Shown here piece after piece: positions 16,419-25,820 of a stretch of 64,000 bases of DNA (the first letter of the stretch is position 1; each line of letters begins with the position of its first letter). The translations under genes were made by a program, and so were the position numbers. Below the pieces are notes generated by a model. That model ran no database searches. It worked only from the letters and a program-made list of their open reading frames with translations, and had not been told where the DNA came from. The DNA is from an uncultured Fusobacterium sp. (GTDB taxonomy: Bacteria; Fusobacteriota; Fusobacteriia; Fusobacteriales; Fusobacteriaceae), in NCBI GenBank assembly GCA_900541465.1, contig UQJY01000004.1:1-64000 (forward strand). The letters are read 5' to 3'.

Positions 16419-19250
16419 TTATCCATTAAGATAGTCAAATAAATTTTTCTCCACTTCATTCTTAAGTTTTAGTTCATATTTTACAAGCGGCTCTCCTCTT
16501 TTTCCTGTAATCTCCTCTGCTCTTACAACTTTTTCAACTTCACCCAGATAATAAAAATTTTCACCGGATTTCTTTTTTGCAAAAGCAAAAAGTTGATAAT
16601 AGTTTTCTGCTATTTTCCCCTCTATTGTAAGAACACCTTTTCTTTCAAGACATCTGTTGCTCTTTGAAAACCAAGGAAATCTTTCTCTGTCCAAAAAATT
16701 ATTTTCATAATTTGAAAATGGATTTGTGTCTTCCATAGTTACAAAAAGTATAACCTTTCTTTCTTCTTCAAAAACAGTGTATCCGCTCACCTGATATCCA
16801 TTATTAAAATCCAGATTTAAATTCCAAAATGCTTCTTGTTTTGTGTATTCTTTGTATTTTAATATTGTTTCTTCTCCTGTCTGCTTATAATTTTTTTCTG
16901 CATAAGCCAGATTATATTTTATTAAGTCATCTATAAGATTTCTAAAATAATTTTTATTTTTATAGCTTTCTTTAAAATCTTTTGAAATTTCATATCCATT
17001 TCCGTTTTTTAAAATTACAGGCTCAAATTCTTTCATTGTAGAAAGGCTTGTAAAAATTTCTTTTGCAAGATGTTTAAAGCTGTTTTCAATATTTATTTCT
17101 TGGTTTTTTAAATTGTATTTTTCTTCTAATAATTTTTCGATATTACAAGAGGTTACAAAATCCTTTTCTAAAATTTCTTTTAAAATTATCATCTCATGCA
17201 CTCTTTTTGCTGGTGTAAAAAAACTTGAAAGAAAAGTTAAAAAATTCTTTTCCAGTGAAGAGAGAACAGGAAAATTTTCTTTCGGTTTTAAAAGTTTTAA
17301 AACTTCATCATAATTTTTCCTAAATTTTAGTATTACACTCGGCTCTATCATATTTCTTTCAAAAAAATCATAGAGCATAGGTATTCTTCCAAGCTGTTTT
17401 TCAAGAAGCATAAAATCATGTTCAATATTTTTCTTAGTTGAAAAATTTGTTTTTCCTATATTTTCAAATATTCTTTCTTTTACAATTTCTTCAAAAGTAA
17501 TTGAGCTTTCTCCCGGAATAATATTTGTTCCGTTCATTAAAAATCTTTTCATAAAATCTTTATCAAAACTGTTATTTTGAGAAATTGCAGCTGGGATTAA
17601 AAAGTTTTTCTCATAATTTCCTATAAAATCAAGTATCACTACAAACTCTTTATTCTCACTTTTTCTAAGCCCTCTTCCAAGCTGTTGAATATACACAATA
17701 GAAGATTCTGTAGGTCTTAAAAGAATAACTTGATTTACACAAGGGATATCCACTCCCTCATTAAAAATATCAACAGTGATTATATAGTTAATCTCCCCTT
17801 TTTCAAGCTTTTCTATCCCTTTTTCTCTCGTATTGTCTGTATCGTCTCCTGTAAGAAAAATTGATTTTATTCCCCGCTCATTAAATTTTTCACACAGTAT
17901 TTCTGCCTCATCTTTTCTTGAAACAAAAATAAGCCCGTGAAGTTTATCTCCGCTGTAACCGTAGTATCTGCTTTTTTCAATTATGTGATTTACCCTTTCA
18001 TCAGCAGCCAGTTTTTTTATAGAAGTTTTTTCATTTATAATTTCTCCGTCAACAGAAATATCTGAAATTCCAAAATAATGGAAAGGACATAAAAGATTTT
18101 CTCTCAGTGCATCATAAAGCCTTATTTCATATGCTATATTGTGATTAAAAAGCCCATACACATCAAAGTCGTCTGTTCTTTCTGGTGTAGCTGTCATTCC
18201 CAAAAGAAATTTCGGCTTAAAATAATTTATTAATGCCTGATAAGTTTTTGCTCCGCTGTGATGAACTTCATCAATTATTATATAATCAAAGAAATCTTCA
18301 GAAAAATTTTTAAGATGCTCTGCTCTGCTTAAAGTCTGCACCATTGTAAAAATATAATCAGCATTTTCCCAGCCGTTTTCGCCGTAAACTGCCATTTTTT
18401 TATCTTTTATTATGTTTTCAAAAGTAAGTTTTGATTTTTCAAGAATTGTTTTTCTGTGAGCTGTAAAAAGCATTTTTTCCGGATTTACATTTTTCACATC
18501 AAAAGCTGAAAGATAAGTTTTTCCTGTTCCTGTTGCACTTATTAAAAGCCCTCTGTCTTTTGTCTTTCTAAGTTCAAAAAGATTTTTAAGAGCTTCCCTC
18601 TGCATTAAATTTGGAGTTATCTCTTTTTTTTCAAAATAATTCTGTTTTTTTATTTTTTTCTTTTCATATTCCTTTACTGCTTTATATATTTTTTCATATT
18701 CTTCCACCATTTTTAAATCTGCTTTTGGAAGTCTGTTAAAAATATCAAAAAAATTATTTAAAATTTCTTTTGCAGATTTTCCTTTTTCAAAAGAATTTAT
18801 TTTTAAATTCCATTCAAAATTCACTGTAAGAGCTGTCTGGGTAAGGTTGCTGCTCCCTATTATCATTGACCAGACATCTCCTTTTCTGAAAAAATATCCT
18901 TTAGCATGAAATTTTTCATTGGATAAGATTTTCAGTTCTATATTTTTATATTTTAAAAGTCTTCTAAGAGCTTTGGGCTGAGTAAAATTAAGATAATCTC
19001 CTGTTAAAATTCTCCCTTTTACCCCTTTTTCTTCCAAAATTCTTAACTGCTCCAGAATAAGAGAAAGTCCCCCCTCTGTTATAAAAGCCACAGAAATTAT
19101 AAATTCATCACAGCTTTCAAGTTCTTTTCTTAAATCAATTATTATTTTTTCATCTTTGTTGCATAAAAGTCTATGCTGATAATTTTCTCCTGACTCTATA
19201 TTTTCATCAATAAGACTTGTTTTTATGCTTTCAAGCAAAATATTTTCCAA
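16419..19250 (-). CDS. PLD-nuclease / superfamily 2 helicase / DUF3427 protein
   Basis: A 943-residue multidomain protein. Residues 30-150 form a phospholipase D-like nuclease domain with HAK (115-117) and GSSN (132-135), the HxK and downstream Asn of the HKD motif. Residues 212-545 are an SF2 helicase: Walker A SATGTGKT (238-245), DEVHHSG (327-333), TATPER (353-358) and motif VI QLGRGLRK (523-530). The C-terminal 370 residues contain the DUF3427 region with GYxVFEEER and TNPFSNYENNF. This architecture is widespread but patchy among bacteria and often sits near restriction or defence genes; it may cut and remodel foreign or damaged DNA. It stands alone here and is bordered by inverted repeats. 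Confidence 0.88.
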   Translation of the reverse strand: MENILLESIKTSLIDENIESGENYQHRLLCNKDEKIIIDLRKELESCDEFIISVAFITEGGLSLILEQLRILEEKGVKGRILTGDYLNFTQPKALRRLLKYKNIELKILSNEKFHAKGYFFRKGDVWSMIIGSSNLTQTALTVNFEWNLKINSFEKGKSAKEILNNFFDIFNRLPKADLKMVEEYEKIYKAVKEYEKKKIKKQNYFEKKEITPNLMQREALKNLFELRKTKDRGLLISATGTGKTYLSAFDVKNVNPEKMLFTAHRKTILEKSKLTFENIIKDKKMAVYGENGWENADYIFTMVQTLSRAEHLKNFSEDFFDYIIIDEVHHSGAKTYQALINYFKPKFLLGMTATPERTDDFDVYGLFNHNIAYEIRLYDALRENLLCPFHYFGISDISVDGEIINEKTSIKKLAADERVNHIIEKSRYYGYSGDKLHGLIFVSRKDEAEILCEKFNERGIKSIFLTGDDTDNTREKGIEKLEKGEINYIITVDIFNEGVDIPCVNQVILLRPTESSIVYIQQLGRGLRKSENKEFVVILDFIGNYEKNFLIPAAISQNNSFDKDFMKRFLMNGTNIIPGESSITFEEIVKERIFENIGKTNFSTKKNIEHDFMLLEKQLGRIPMLYDFFERNMIEPSVILKFRKNYDEVLKLLKPKENFPVLSSLEKNFLTFLSSFFTPAKRVHEMIILKEILEKDFVTSCNIEKLLEEKYNLKNQEINIENSFKHLAKEIFTSLSTMKEFEPVILKNGNGYEISKDFKESYKNKNYFRNLIDDLIKYNLAYAEKNYKQTGEETILKYKEYTKQEAFWNLNLDFNNGYQVSGYTVFEEERKVILFVTMEDTNPFSNYENNFLDRERFPWFSKSNRCLERKGVLTIEGKIAENYYQLFAFAKKKSGENFYYLGEVEKVVRAEEITGKRGEPLVKYELKLKNEVEKNLFDYLNG

Positions 19251-19259
19251 AAATCCCCC

Positions 19260-19310
19260 TTTCTTTGTTCATTTTCTTTGAACGGGCAAAGAAAACGAAC
19301 CAAAAGAAAC
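19260..19310. repeat. Intergenic palindromic repeat (hairpin) upstream of the helicase gene
   Basis: TTTCTTTGTTC...TTTTCTTTG and CAAAGAAAACGAAC...AAAGAAA form an imperfect hairpin with loop AACGGG. The right arm (19287-19300) is the inverse of the copy at 16398-16411. The sequence looks like a small dispersed intergenic palindrome family. Confidence 0.6.
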
Positions 19311-19350
19311 CCGCCCTGCTGGTGAAAAATAATTCTATTAATTTTGTTCT

Positions 19351-19447
19351 CAAAACTAAAATTCACAAACTCCTCTCTCCGTTCGTCAAACATGTGAATT
19401 TTTATGTTTTGTTCACTGCATTAATTACAAATTATTTTTCAATGCAG
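19351..19447. repeat. Two further palindromes in the helicase-IclR intergenic region
   Basis: CAAAAC...AAATTCACA (19351-19367) mirrors TGTGAATTT...GTTTTG (19393-19411), and CTGCATT (19416-19422) mirrors AATGCAG (19441-19447). No coding potential seen in this stretch. Confidence 0.5.
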
Positions 19448-19460
19448 GGACATAACAATA

Positions 19461-19482
19461 AAAGAATAAAATTTTATTCTTT
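19461..19482 (-). terminator. Probable terminator of the IclR-type gene
   Basis: Perfect 22-nt palindrome (AAAGAATAAAA and its mirror) downstream of the stop at 19495, followed by TTATTG on the minus strand; AT-only, so weak. Confidence 0.4.
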
Positions 19483-19494
19483 ATATATTAAGTA

Positions 19495-20247
19495 TTAAAA
19501 ATATTCCAACCTTTTTCCTATTTCTGTGCAGGCTTTCTCCATAGCCTTTGCTATTTTCGCCATTCTTTCGTCATTCCATCTGTCTGAAAAACAAGGACAG
19601 CTCATTGCAGCAATTATTCTGTTATTTTTATTAAGAACCGGAACAGCTACAGCTTTTATTTTTTCAGAGTGTTCCATATTATCAAAGGATATTTTTCTGC
19701 TGTTTATTTTTATAAGCTCTTTTTTTAGTTCTTCCCTGTCTGTTATTGTGTTCTCTGTATATTTGGGAAGAGTTTTTTCAAGAAGCTTATCTAACTTTGT
19801 ATTTGAAAGCTGGCATATTAAAAGTTTGCTGGCAGCACCTGCATGAAGAGGAAATATTGCATTTTCAGATACAGGAATTTTTACTAAATCACTGCTCTCA
19901 ACTTTTGCTATGGTTCTTATTTTATCATCTTCCAAAATATTTAATTTAAAAGTTTCTTTAAATTTTAAAGATAATTCTTCAAGGTATGGACGGGATATAT
20001 TTTTTATCAAAGTATATCTTTCATATTTATTTGCAAAGAAATAAAATTTCTCCCCCAAAGAATATTTTCTATCTTCAAAACTTAAATATTTAAGCTCCAA
20101 AAGCACAGCAAGAAGTCTGTTTACAGATGCTTTAGAAATTTCAAGTTCCCTTGAGATTTCAGCCTGAGTTGCTGCCTCATTGTAATACAAATAATTAAAT
20201 ATTTTATCTGCCTTTTCTACTGCAGGCACTTTACATTTTTCTTCCAT
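19495..20247 (-). CDS. IclR-family transcriptional regulator
   Basis: A 250-residue regulator. Residues 8-60 form a winged helix-turn-helix (TQAEISRELEISKASVNRLLA). Residues 75-250 match the IclR effector-binding domain, with LHAGAASKLLI and a late AAMSCPCF stretch; IclR proteins bind small organic acids there. It is the last gene of a minus-strand cluster after a DUF2207 protein and LemA, 23 nt from lemA. What it regulates cannot be told; the nearest metabolic gene is not obviously linked. Confidence 0.88.
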   Translation of the reverse strand: MEEKCKVPAVEKADKIFNYLYYNEAATQAEISRELEISKASVNRLLAVLLELKYLSFEDRKYSLGEKFYFFANKYERYTLIKNISRPYLEELSLKFKETFKLNILEDDKIRTIAKVESSDLVKIPVSENAIFPLHAGAASKLLICQLSNTKLDKLLEKTLPKYTENTITDREELKKELIKINSRKISFDNMEHSEKIKAVAVPVLNKNNRIIAAMSCPCFSDRWNDERMAKIAKAMEKACTEIGKRLEYF

Positions 20248-20270
20248 AAAATCTACCTCAAAATTTTATT

Positions 20271-20822
20271 TTAAAATTTAACTTTTGGAGTTTCTTTTGC
20301 TCCTTCATCAGCTTTAAAAAGAGTTTCCTCTTTAAATCCAAATATTCCCGCAAAAATATTTCCTGGTATCATTTTCACAGCCTGATTGTAAGATGTTACA
20401 GTATCATTATAAAACTGACGGGCAAAACCTATTTTATCTTCAATATCTTTTAATTGTTTTTGAAGATCTAAAAAATTTGTATTTGCTTTTAAATCAGGAT
20501 AACTTTCAGAAATTGCCATTAATCTTCCTAAAAGTCCGCTTATTTCTCCGCTGGCTTTCATTTTTTCATCTATTCTGTCTGCATTTGCATAACGGTTTCT
20601 GGCAGAAATCACTGCATCAAGAGTTTCTTTTTCATGCTGAGCATAACCTTTTATAGTTTCCACAAGATTTGGAATAAGATCTATTCTTTTTTGAAGCTGA
20701 ACGTCTATCTGACTCCAAGAATTTTTTACTCTTTCATGAAGAGTTACAAATCTGTTTTGATAAATTATAGTTACAACAAGTATAAAAACAATAATGACAA
20801 TTAAAATTATTACACCTTTCAT
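20271..20822 (-). CDS. lemA: LemA family protein
   Basis: A 183-residue protein with one N-terminal membrane helix (residues 3-20) and a coiled, helical soluble part. The sequence LHERVKNSWSQIDVQLQKRIDLIPNLV (split here for brevity around residues 32-58) and NRYANA are hallmarks of LemA. LemA proteins are membrane-anchored with poorly known function and are commonly co-encoded with DUF2207/TPM-type membrane proteins, as here, where the DUF2207 gene lies 25 nt upstream. Confidence 0.92.
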   Translation of the reverse strand: MKGVIILIVIIVFILVVTIIYQNRFVTLHERVKNSWSQIDVQLQKRIDLIPNLVETIKGYAQHEKETLDAVISARNRYANADRIDEKMKASGEISGLLGRLMAISESYPDLKANTNFLDLQKQLKDIEDKIGFARQFYNDTVTSYNQAVKMIPGNIFAGIFGFKEETLFKADEGAKETPKVKF

Positions 20823-20847
20823 TTATATCTCCTCCTTAAAAATTTTT

Positions 20848-22686
20848 TTAAAAAGCTCCGCCGCCGCCACGGCCTCCTCCCCCTCCGGAAGAACCTCCGC
20901 TGAAGCCTCCACCTCTTCCTCCTGCTGAAGAACGGTTTGATTTTGAAACTTCTCTTATTGAACGGCTTGCTGCTCCTGCTGTATATCTTTCAACATTTCT
21001 GAAAGCTCTGCTGTACATATATGAATTCATAAGAGATGGTCTGTAGTATCTTCCCACACCAATATTTTCTTCCTCACCTCTTAAAGCTGATATTTTTTTA
21101 TAGGCTCTTGCAACTTTTTCTGCAACTCCAAGAGCCACAGCATAAACAAAATAATGTTCCCAAATATGAATTGAAGCTGTTTTTGCTTCTTCAAGATTAC
21201 TGTAATCTACTAAAAATTTTTTAAATGCACTCCATCTTGCATATGCTTCTTCTGCTTCAAGTGAAAGTTTTCTCTTTGAACCTGAAAAAATTATAAATGG
21301 AATTGCACCAAAAGTAAAAATCATAAACTTAGGCTCTCCGAAAAACTGAGCCATAAAAACTCCTCCCGGAAACATTAAAAATCCTGTAAAAATTCCTAAA
21401 AACATTGGAATTTTTTTTGTTTTTGCTTTAATAATTCCAAGACTTTTTAAATCATCTGCAACACCCTTATACCACACCTGATATTTTGAATAAAATTTTT
21501 TGGCATTTCTGCTTCCGGAAATATATTTTTCTACATTTTCCAGCACAACTTCCATGCCGTCTCCCATATCATTTATATACCAGTCAAGAACATATTTTTC
21601 ATAAGGTTTAAGAGAAGTAAAGTCTCTCTCATCAGTTCTTCTTAAAATCGTCTGATTTCTCTCTTCAATAAGTTCAAGAAAATCTTTTCTCACTAAATCC
21701 ATAACTGTTGCAAAAAGATGTTCAGGTTTTATTGCTGTCCTTGATACAACAGCTCCTGCTACTGCAGGTGTATAATCATCTGGAAGTTCTCTGAAATATT
21801 CTCCGTAAGGTACTTTTACTTTATATCTTTTTCCATTTTTTAAATATATAAAAGTTCCTGCAAAAATTACCCAGCAGGCTGCAGCTACAAACACTGCCCA
21901 CTTTAATCCCATAATTTTTACAGCTCTGTCTCTTTCTCTGTTTGCTTCTTCTGCAAAATTTTTTTCCATCTTCATTATTTCAGAAAAAGCATTTTTATTT
22001 TTTATATATTTTTTATTTATCTCTGAAACCAGCTCTTTCGGAAATAAAATATTTGTTTCTAAAAATTCCCCAGGATAATAATTTTCCAAAGTATATTTTA
22101 TCTCTCTTCCATTTAAAATTTCCACATTTCCTGTAAGAGGACCATGACCAAAAGCATAAATTTTTTCTTTTGAAATTTCTTCCGGAAGTTCAATTATAAC
22201 TTGAATATTTCTTATACTTTTTTCCCAGTTTTCTCCAACCATCTTTCTGTTAAATTGAGCTGTATCTTTATATACAGTAACTCCCTGCGGAAGAATATAT
22301 CTCACTGCAAAATATTCTCTTTCATTTCTTAAAGGATAATAAAGTTTTATTTTATAAAGTCCGTCATCTTCACTGACTGTATAACTTCCTCTCTGGCTTC
22401 CTCTTTGTTTTACAGCTGGAATAAACTTTCCGTTTTCTTCATAAAAAACATTTAAATTTTTCAGTTCTCCATATCCTTTGGCATCTACATTATAAAGTAT
22501 TCCGTTTATTTTATCAGCACTGTAAAGCACCTGCTCCGTCACCAGAACACTTCCATCTTTTTTTATTTCTGCTCTTATTCTCAAATCATCTATTCTATAT
22601 GAAGCAGATGAAAAAGCAGATGATACCATCGAAATAAAAACTACAAATATAATGACAATTCTTTCAAGTCTTTTGCATTTTTTCAT
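20848..22686 (-). CDS. DUF2207 domain membrane protein with glycine-rich C-terminus
   Basis: A 612-residue protein with a signal peptide (residues 1-30, ending SSAFSSA), an extracytoplasmic DUF2207 domain (about 31-240), a membrane helix near 260, a cytosolic middle region with two further hydrophobic segments around 420-455, and a terminal run of Gly and Ser. This organisation, with the GGG-rich tail and a LemA gene downstream, is a recurring pair in bacteria. The function is unknown; envelope maintenance is a guess. First gene of the DUF2207-lemA-iclR cluster. Confidence 0.88.
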   Translation of the reverse strand: MKKCKRLERIVIIFVVFISMVSSAFSSASYRIDDLRIRAEIKKDGSVLVTEQVLYSADKINGILYNVDAKGYGELKNLNVFYEENGKFIPAVKQRGSQRGSYTVSEDDGLYKIKLYYPLRNEREYFAVRYILPQGVTVYKDTAQFNRKMVGENWEKSIRNIQVIIELPEEISKEKIYAFGHGPLTGNVEILNGREIKYTLENYYPGEFLETNILFPKELVSEINKKYIKNKNAFSEIMKMEKNFAEEANRERDRAVKIMGLKWAVFVAAACWVIFAGTFIYLKNGKRYKVKVPYGEYFRELPDDYTPAVAGAVVSRTAIKPEHLFATVMDLVRKDFLELIEERNQTILRRTDERDFTSLKPYEKYVLDWYINDMGDGMEVVLENVEKYISGSRNAKKFYSKYQVWYKGVADDLKSLGIIKAKTKKIPMFLGIFTGFLMFPGGVFMAQFFGEPKFMIFTFGAIPFIIFSGSKRKLSLEAEEAYARWSAFKKFLVDYSNLEEAKTASIHIWEHYFVYAVALGVAEKVARAYKKISALRGEEENIGVGRYYRPSLMNSYMYSRAFRNVERYTAGAASRSIREVSKSNRSSAGGRGGGFSGGSSGGGGGRGGGGAF

Positions 22687-22750
22687 AAATTTTCCTCCAG
22701 ACTGCCTTTTTATATTTTTATCTTATCACAACAAAAGACAAACCACAAAT

Positions 22751-22781
22751 ATAAAAACAGGGAGACAACACTGTCTCCCTG
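22751..22781 (-). terminator. Terminator of the thioesterase gene
   Basis: Perfect 10-bp stem CAGGGAGACA / TGTCTCCCTG with 4-nt loop and TTTTTAT on the minus strand. Confidence 0.92.
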
Positions 22782-22794
22782 AGTTATAATTTTT

Positions 22795-23169
22795 TTATCC
22801 TAATTTTGCAAGAAATTTTTCTACATTTATTATAAATCTTTCGTGAGTTCCTTCTCCCACAACAACTCCGTTGTGAGTTACTTTAACATCAAACACAAGT
22901 CTTCTTCCGTCAACTTTTACAAGAGTTGATTCACACACAACTTCGTCTCCAATTTTATTTGCTTTATTATGTTTTATATTTACAGATATACCAACTGTTG
23001 ATTCTCCTTCTCCAAGTTCTTTTTCTGCCAAATCAAAAGATGTTTTCTCCATAAAAGCTATCATCATAGGTGTTCCGTATACATCTAATGTTCCTGATGC
23101 AACTTTTGCTGCAGTTTCTTCCGGGCTTACTGTTCTTGTGTAAGATAATTTCATTCCTTCTTTTAACAT
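22795..23169 (-). CDS. Hot-dog fold thioesterase (FlK-like)
   Basis: A 124-residue single-domain hot-dog protein resembling the thioesterase family typified by fluoroacetyl-CoA thioesterase FlK. Residues TPMMIAFMEKTSF (about 33-45) carry the Thr and Glu and NIKHNKA (about 64-70) the His expected at the FlK catalytic positions; VGEGTHERFIIN closes the domain. Such proteins hydrolyse small acyl-CoA esters in the cytoplasm; the actual substrate is unknown. Monocistronic with AGGAGG upstream and a strong terminator. Confidence 0.82.
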   Translation of the reverse strand: MLKEGMKLSYTRTVSPEETAAKVASGTLDVYGTPMMIAFMEKTSFDLAEKELGEGESTVGISVNIKHNKANKIGDEVVCESTLVKVDGRRLVFDVKVTHNGVVVGEGTHERFIINVEKFLAKLG

Positions 23170-23276
23170 ATTGGGTATTCCTCCTGTTTTTTATAATTTA
23201 CTGCTACTATATTATTTCATTTATTAATAAAATAGTAAAGAAAAAAAATATTTTCTGTTTAATTTTTTGAAAAGAA

Positions 23277-23302
23277 AAAAGAGGAATTTCTTCCTCTCTT
23301 TT
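23277..23302 (-). terminator. Terminator of gpmI
   Basis: Minus strand AGAGGAA / TTCCTCT hairpin with GAAA loop followed by TTTTTCTTTTC. Confidence 0.8.
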
Positions 23303-23329
23303 CAGAAACTATTAGATTGTAATTAAGAA

Positions 23330-24853
23330 CTATTTTACTATTAAATTTTCTCCAGTCATTTCTTTTGGCTGTTCAATTCCTAAAATATTAAGCATTGTAG
23401 GAGCTATGTCAGCAAGTTTTCCATCTTTTAATGTAACACCTTCAGTGTGGTTTGATACATATATAAATGGAACTTCATTTGTTGTATGAGCTGTAAATGG
23501 TGCATTAGTTTCAGGATCAACCATAAGTTCAGCATTTCCGTGGTCAGCTGTAATTAAAACTGATCCGTCAAGTGAAAGAACTGTATCAACTAAAACTTTC
23601 ACACATTTGTCAACAGCTTTTATAGCTTTTACTGCAGCTTCTAAAACTCCAGTATGTCCAACCATGTCAGGATTTGCAAAGTTTAATATAACAACATCAT
23701 ATTTTCCAGAAAGAAGAGCTTCTTTTGCTCCTTCTGTAACTTCATAAGCTGACATTTCAGGTTTTAAATCATATGTTGCAACTTTTGGAGATGCTACAAG
23801 TTTTCTGTCTTCTCCAGGATATTGAGATTCTACTCCTCCATTAAAGAAGAATGTTACGTGAGCATATTTTTCTGTTTCAGCAGTTCTTAATTGAGTAAGC
23901 CCTGCTTTTGATATTACTTCTCCAAAAGTATTTACTATTTCATCATCTTTATATATAACAGGAGCATCTATTGTAGAATCATATTGTCTCATGCAGTAAA
24001 CTTTTATTGGGTCAATATTTCTGTCAAAGAAAGTAAATTCTTTATCATTGAAAGCTCTTGTTATTTGTCTTGCTCTGTCAGGTCTGAAGTTAAAGTTAAT
24101 TAAAACATCTCCTGATTTTACAAGTCCTTCTTTATCTATTACAGTAGGTTTTACGAATTCGTCAGTTACTCCTGCTGCATAAGAAGCTTTTATTGCTTCG
24201 TCAGCTGAAGAAGCTTCTATTCCGTTTCCTAAAGTCATATTATCATAAGCAATTTTTGTTCTGTCATAGTTTTTGTCTCTGTCCATTGCAAAATATCTTC
24301 CAGAAATAGTTGCTATTTTTCCAACTCCTATTTCAGCCATTTTTGCTTCAACTTGAGCTAAGAAATTTACAGCTGAAGATGGAGGAGTATCTCTTCCGTC
24401 TAAGAAAGCATGAAGATATACTTTTGTTAATCCGTAATTTTTTGCCATTTGAAGAAGTCCATATATATGGTCAATGTGCGAGTGAACTCCTCCGTCAGAA
24501 ACAAGTCCTGCAAAATGCATTGCAGTATTATTTTCTTTTGCATATTCAAATGCTTCTTTTAAAACAGGAATTTCAAAAAATTCTCCGTCTCTTATATCTT
24601 TTGTAATTTTTACAAGGGGCTGATAAATTACTCTTCCTGCTCCAATATTTAAGTGTCCAACTTCTGAGTTCCCCATTTGTCCTTCAGGAAGCCCAACTGC
24701 TTCTCCAGAAGCTTTAAGTTGAGAGTGAGGATATTTAGATAAAAGTTCTAAATATTCTTTTGGAGCTGCATTTTTTATAGCATTAATTTGGTTGTCGCAA
24801 GGGTTTATTCCCCAACCATCTAAAATCATAAGCATTAATGGTTTTTTATTCAT
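23330..24853 (-). CDS. gpmI: 2,3-bisphosphoglycerate-independent phosphoglycerate mutase
   Basis: A 507-residue enzyme of normal length. It interconverts 3- and 2-phosphoglycerate in glycolysis using two Mn ions. Metal and catalytic motifs are intact: LMILDGWG (Asp12), GNSEVGHLNIGAGR with the phosphorylated Ser (about 62), LDGRDTPP, FNFRPDR, and near the C-terminus NFANPDMVGHTG and ITADHGNAE. It follows tpiA by 39 nt in the same direction, forming a two-gene glycolytic unit. Confidence 0.97.
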   Translation of the reverse strand: MNKKPLMLMILDGWGINPCDNQINAIKNAAPKEYLELLSKYPHSQLKASGEAVGLPEGQMGNSEVGHLNIGAGRVIYQPLVKITKDIRDGEFFEIPVLKEAFEYAKENNTAMHFAGLVSDGGVHSHIDHIYGLLQMAKNYGLTKVYLHAFLDGRDTPPSSAVNFLAQVEAKMAEIGVGKIATISGRYFAMDRDKNYDRTKIAYDNMTLGNGIEASSADEAIKASYAAGVTDEFVKPTVIDKEGLVKSGDVLINFNFRPDRARQITRAFNDKEFTFFDRNIDPIKVYCMRQYDSTIDAPVIYKDDEIVNTFGEVISKAGLTQLRTAETEKYAHVTFFFNGGVESQYPGEDRKLVASPKVATYDLKPEMSAYEVTEGAKEALLSGKYDVVILNFANPDMVGHTGVLEAAVKAIKAVDKCVKVLVDTVLSLDGSVLITADHGNAELMVDPETNAPFTAHTTNEVPFIYVSNHTEGVTLKDGKLADIAPTMLNILGIEQPKEMTGENLIVK

Positions 24854-24892
24854 TATTTATTTTCCTCTCTAAATTTAAAAATTATTTATAAA

Positions 24893-25648
24893 TTACATTC
24901 CAGCTTTTACTATTTTAGCAAAAGATTCAGCTTCAAGAGATGCTCCTCCAACAAGTCCACCATCTATATCAGCTTGAGCAAGAAGATCTTTTGCATTGTC
25001 AGCTTTCATTGATCCACCATATTGGATTGTTATTTCTTCAGCAGCTTCTGTACCGAACATTTCAGCAAGAACTTTTCTTATAGCTTTATGAGTTTCTTCA
25101 GCAATTTCAGGAGTAGCTGTTTTTCCTGTTCCGATTGCCCATACTGGTTCATAAGCTATTACAACTTTAACTGCTTCTTCTTTAGTAAGACCAGCAAGTC
25201 CACCTTTAACTTGAGTTTCATTTACAAGATCTGTTCTTCCAGCTTCTCTGTCTTCTAATTTTTCTCCTACACAAAGGATTGGAGTTAATCCATAAGCTAA
25301 AGCACATTTAACTTTTTCATTTATGAAAGCATCTGTTTCATGGAAGTATTCTCTTCTTTCAGAGTGTCCTAAGATTACGTATTCAACACCGATTGCTTTT
25401 AACATTTCAGGAGAAACTTCTCCAGTGTAAGCTCCTGATGCTTTTGGATACATATTTTCAGCAGCAATTTTTATATTTGAACCTGCAACAGCTTTAACTG
25501 CATCAGAAAGAGCAGTGAAAGGTGCTCCAATAACGATTCCTACATTTTCAACACCTGCAACAGCTGCTTTTAATTCTGTAAGCATAGCTACAGCATCAGC
25601 ATTTGTTTTATTCATTTTCCAGTTTCCTGCAATAATAGTTTTTCTCAT
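24893..25648 (-). CDS. tpiA: Triosephosphate isomerase
   Basis: A 251-residue TIM barrel. Substrate Lys in NWKMNKT (Lys11), the electrophile His in GHSERR (about 95), the catalytic Glu in AYEPVWAIGTG (about 166) and the phosphate loop YGGSMKADN are all present. It interconverts dihydroxyacetone phosphate and glyceraldehyde 3-phosphate. It is the first gene of a tpiA-gpmI unit with CTAGGAGG before its ATG. Confidence 0.97.
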   Translation of the reverse strand: MRKTIIAGNWKMNKTNADAVAMLTELKAAVAGVENVGIVIGAPFTALSDAVKAVAGSNIKIAAENMYPKASGAYTGEVSPEMLKAIGVEYVILGHSERREYFHETDAFINEKVKCALAYGLTPILCVGEKLEDREAGRTDLVNETQVKGGLAGLTKEEAVKVVIAYEPVWAIGTGKTATPEIAEETHKAIRKVLAEMFGTEAAEEITIQYGGSMKADNAKDLLAQADIDGGLVGGASLEAESFAKIVKAGM

Positions 25649-25676
25649 TTGAAAATCCTCCTAGAATATTTGATTT

Positions 25677-25704
25677 AATATATCAATTTTATTTTTATTT
25701 TCAA
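25677..25704 (-). promoter_or_regulatory. Probable promoter of tpiA-gpmI
   Basis: Minus strand TTGAAA (25704-25699), 16-nt spacer, TATATT (25682-25677), 29 nt before the tpiA start. Confidence 0.45.
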
Positions 25705-25820
25705 GTTTATATTTTCATCTTTAATTTTAACATAAAATATATGAAAGTTCTAATTTACTATAAGTCAATAAATTGATTTTTTGTGATTAATTTTTAAGCA
25801 TTTTTTATTTTCAAAAATTT

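Noticed and set aside
16419-19250. Complete restriction-modification or DISARM-type defence island
   Set aside because: No methyltransferase, DrmA/DrmB or other partner gene is adjacent; only the single PLD/helicase/DUF3427 gene is present.
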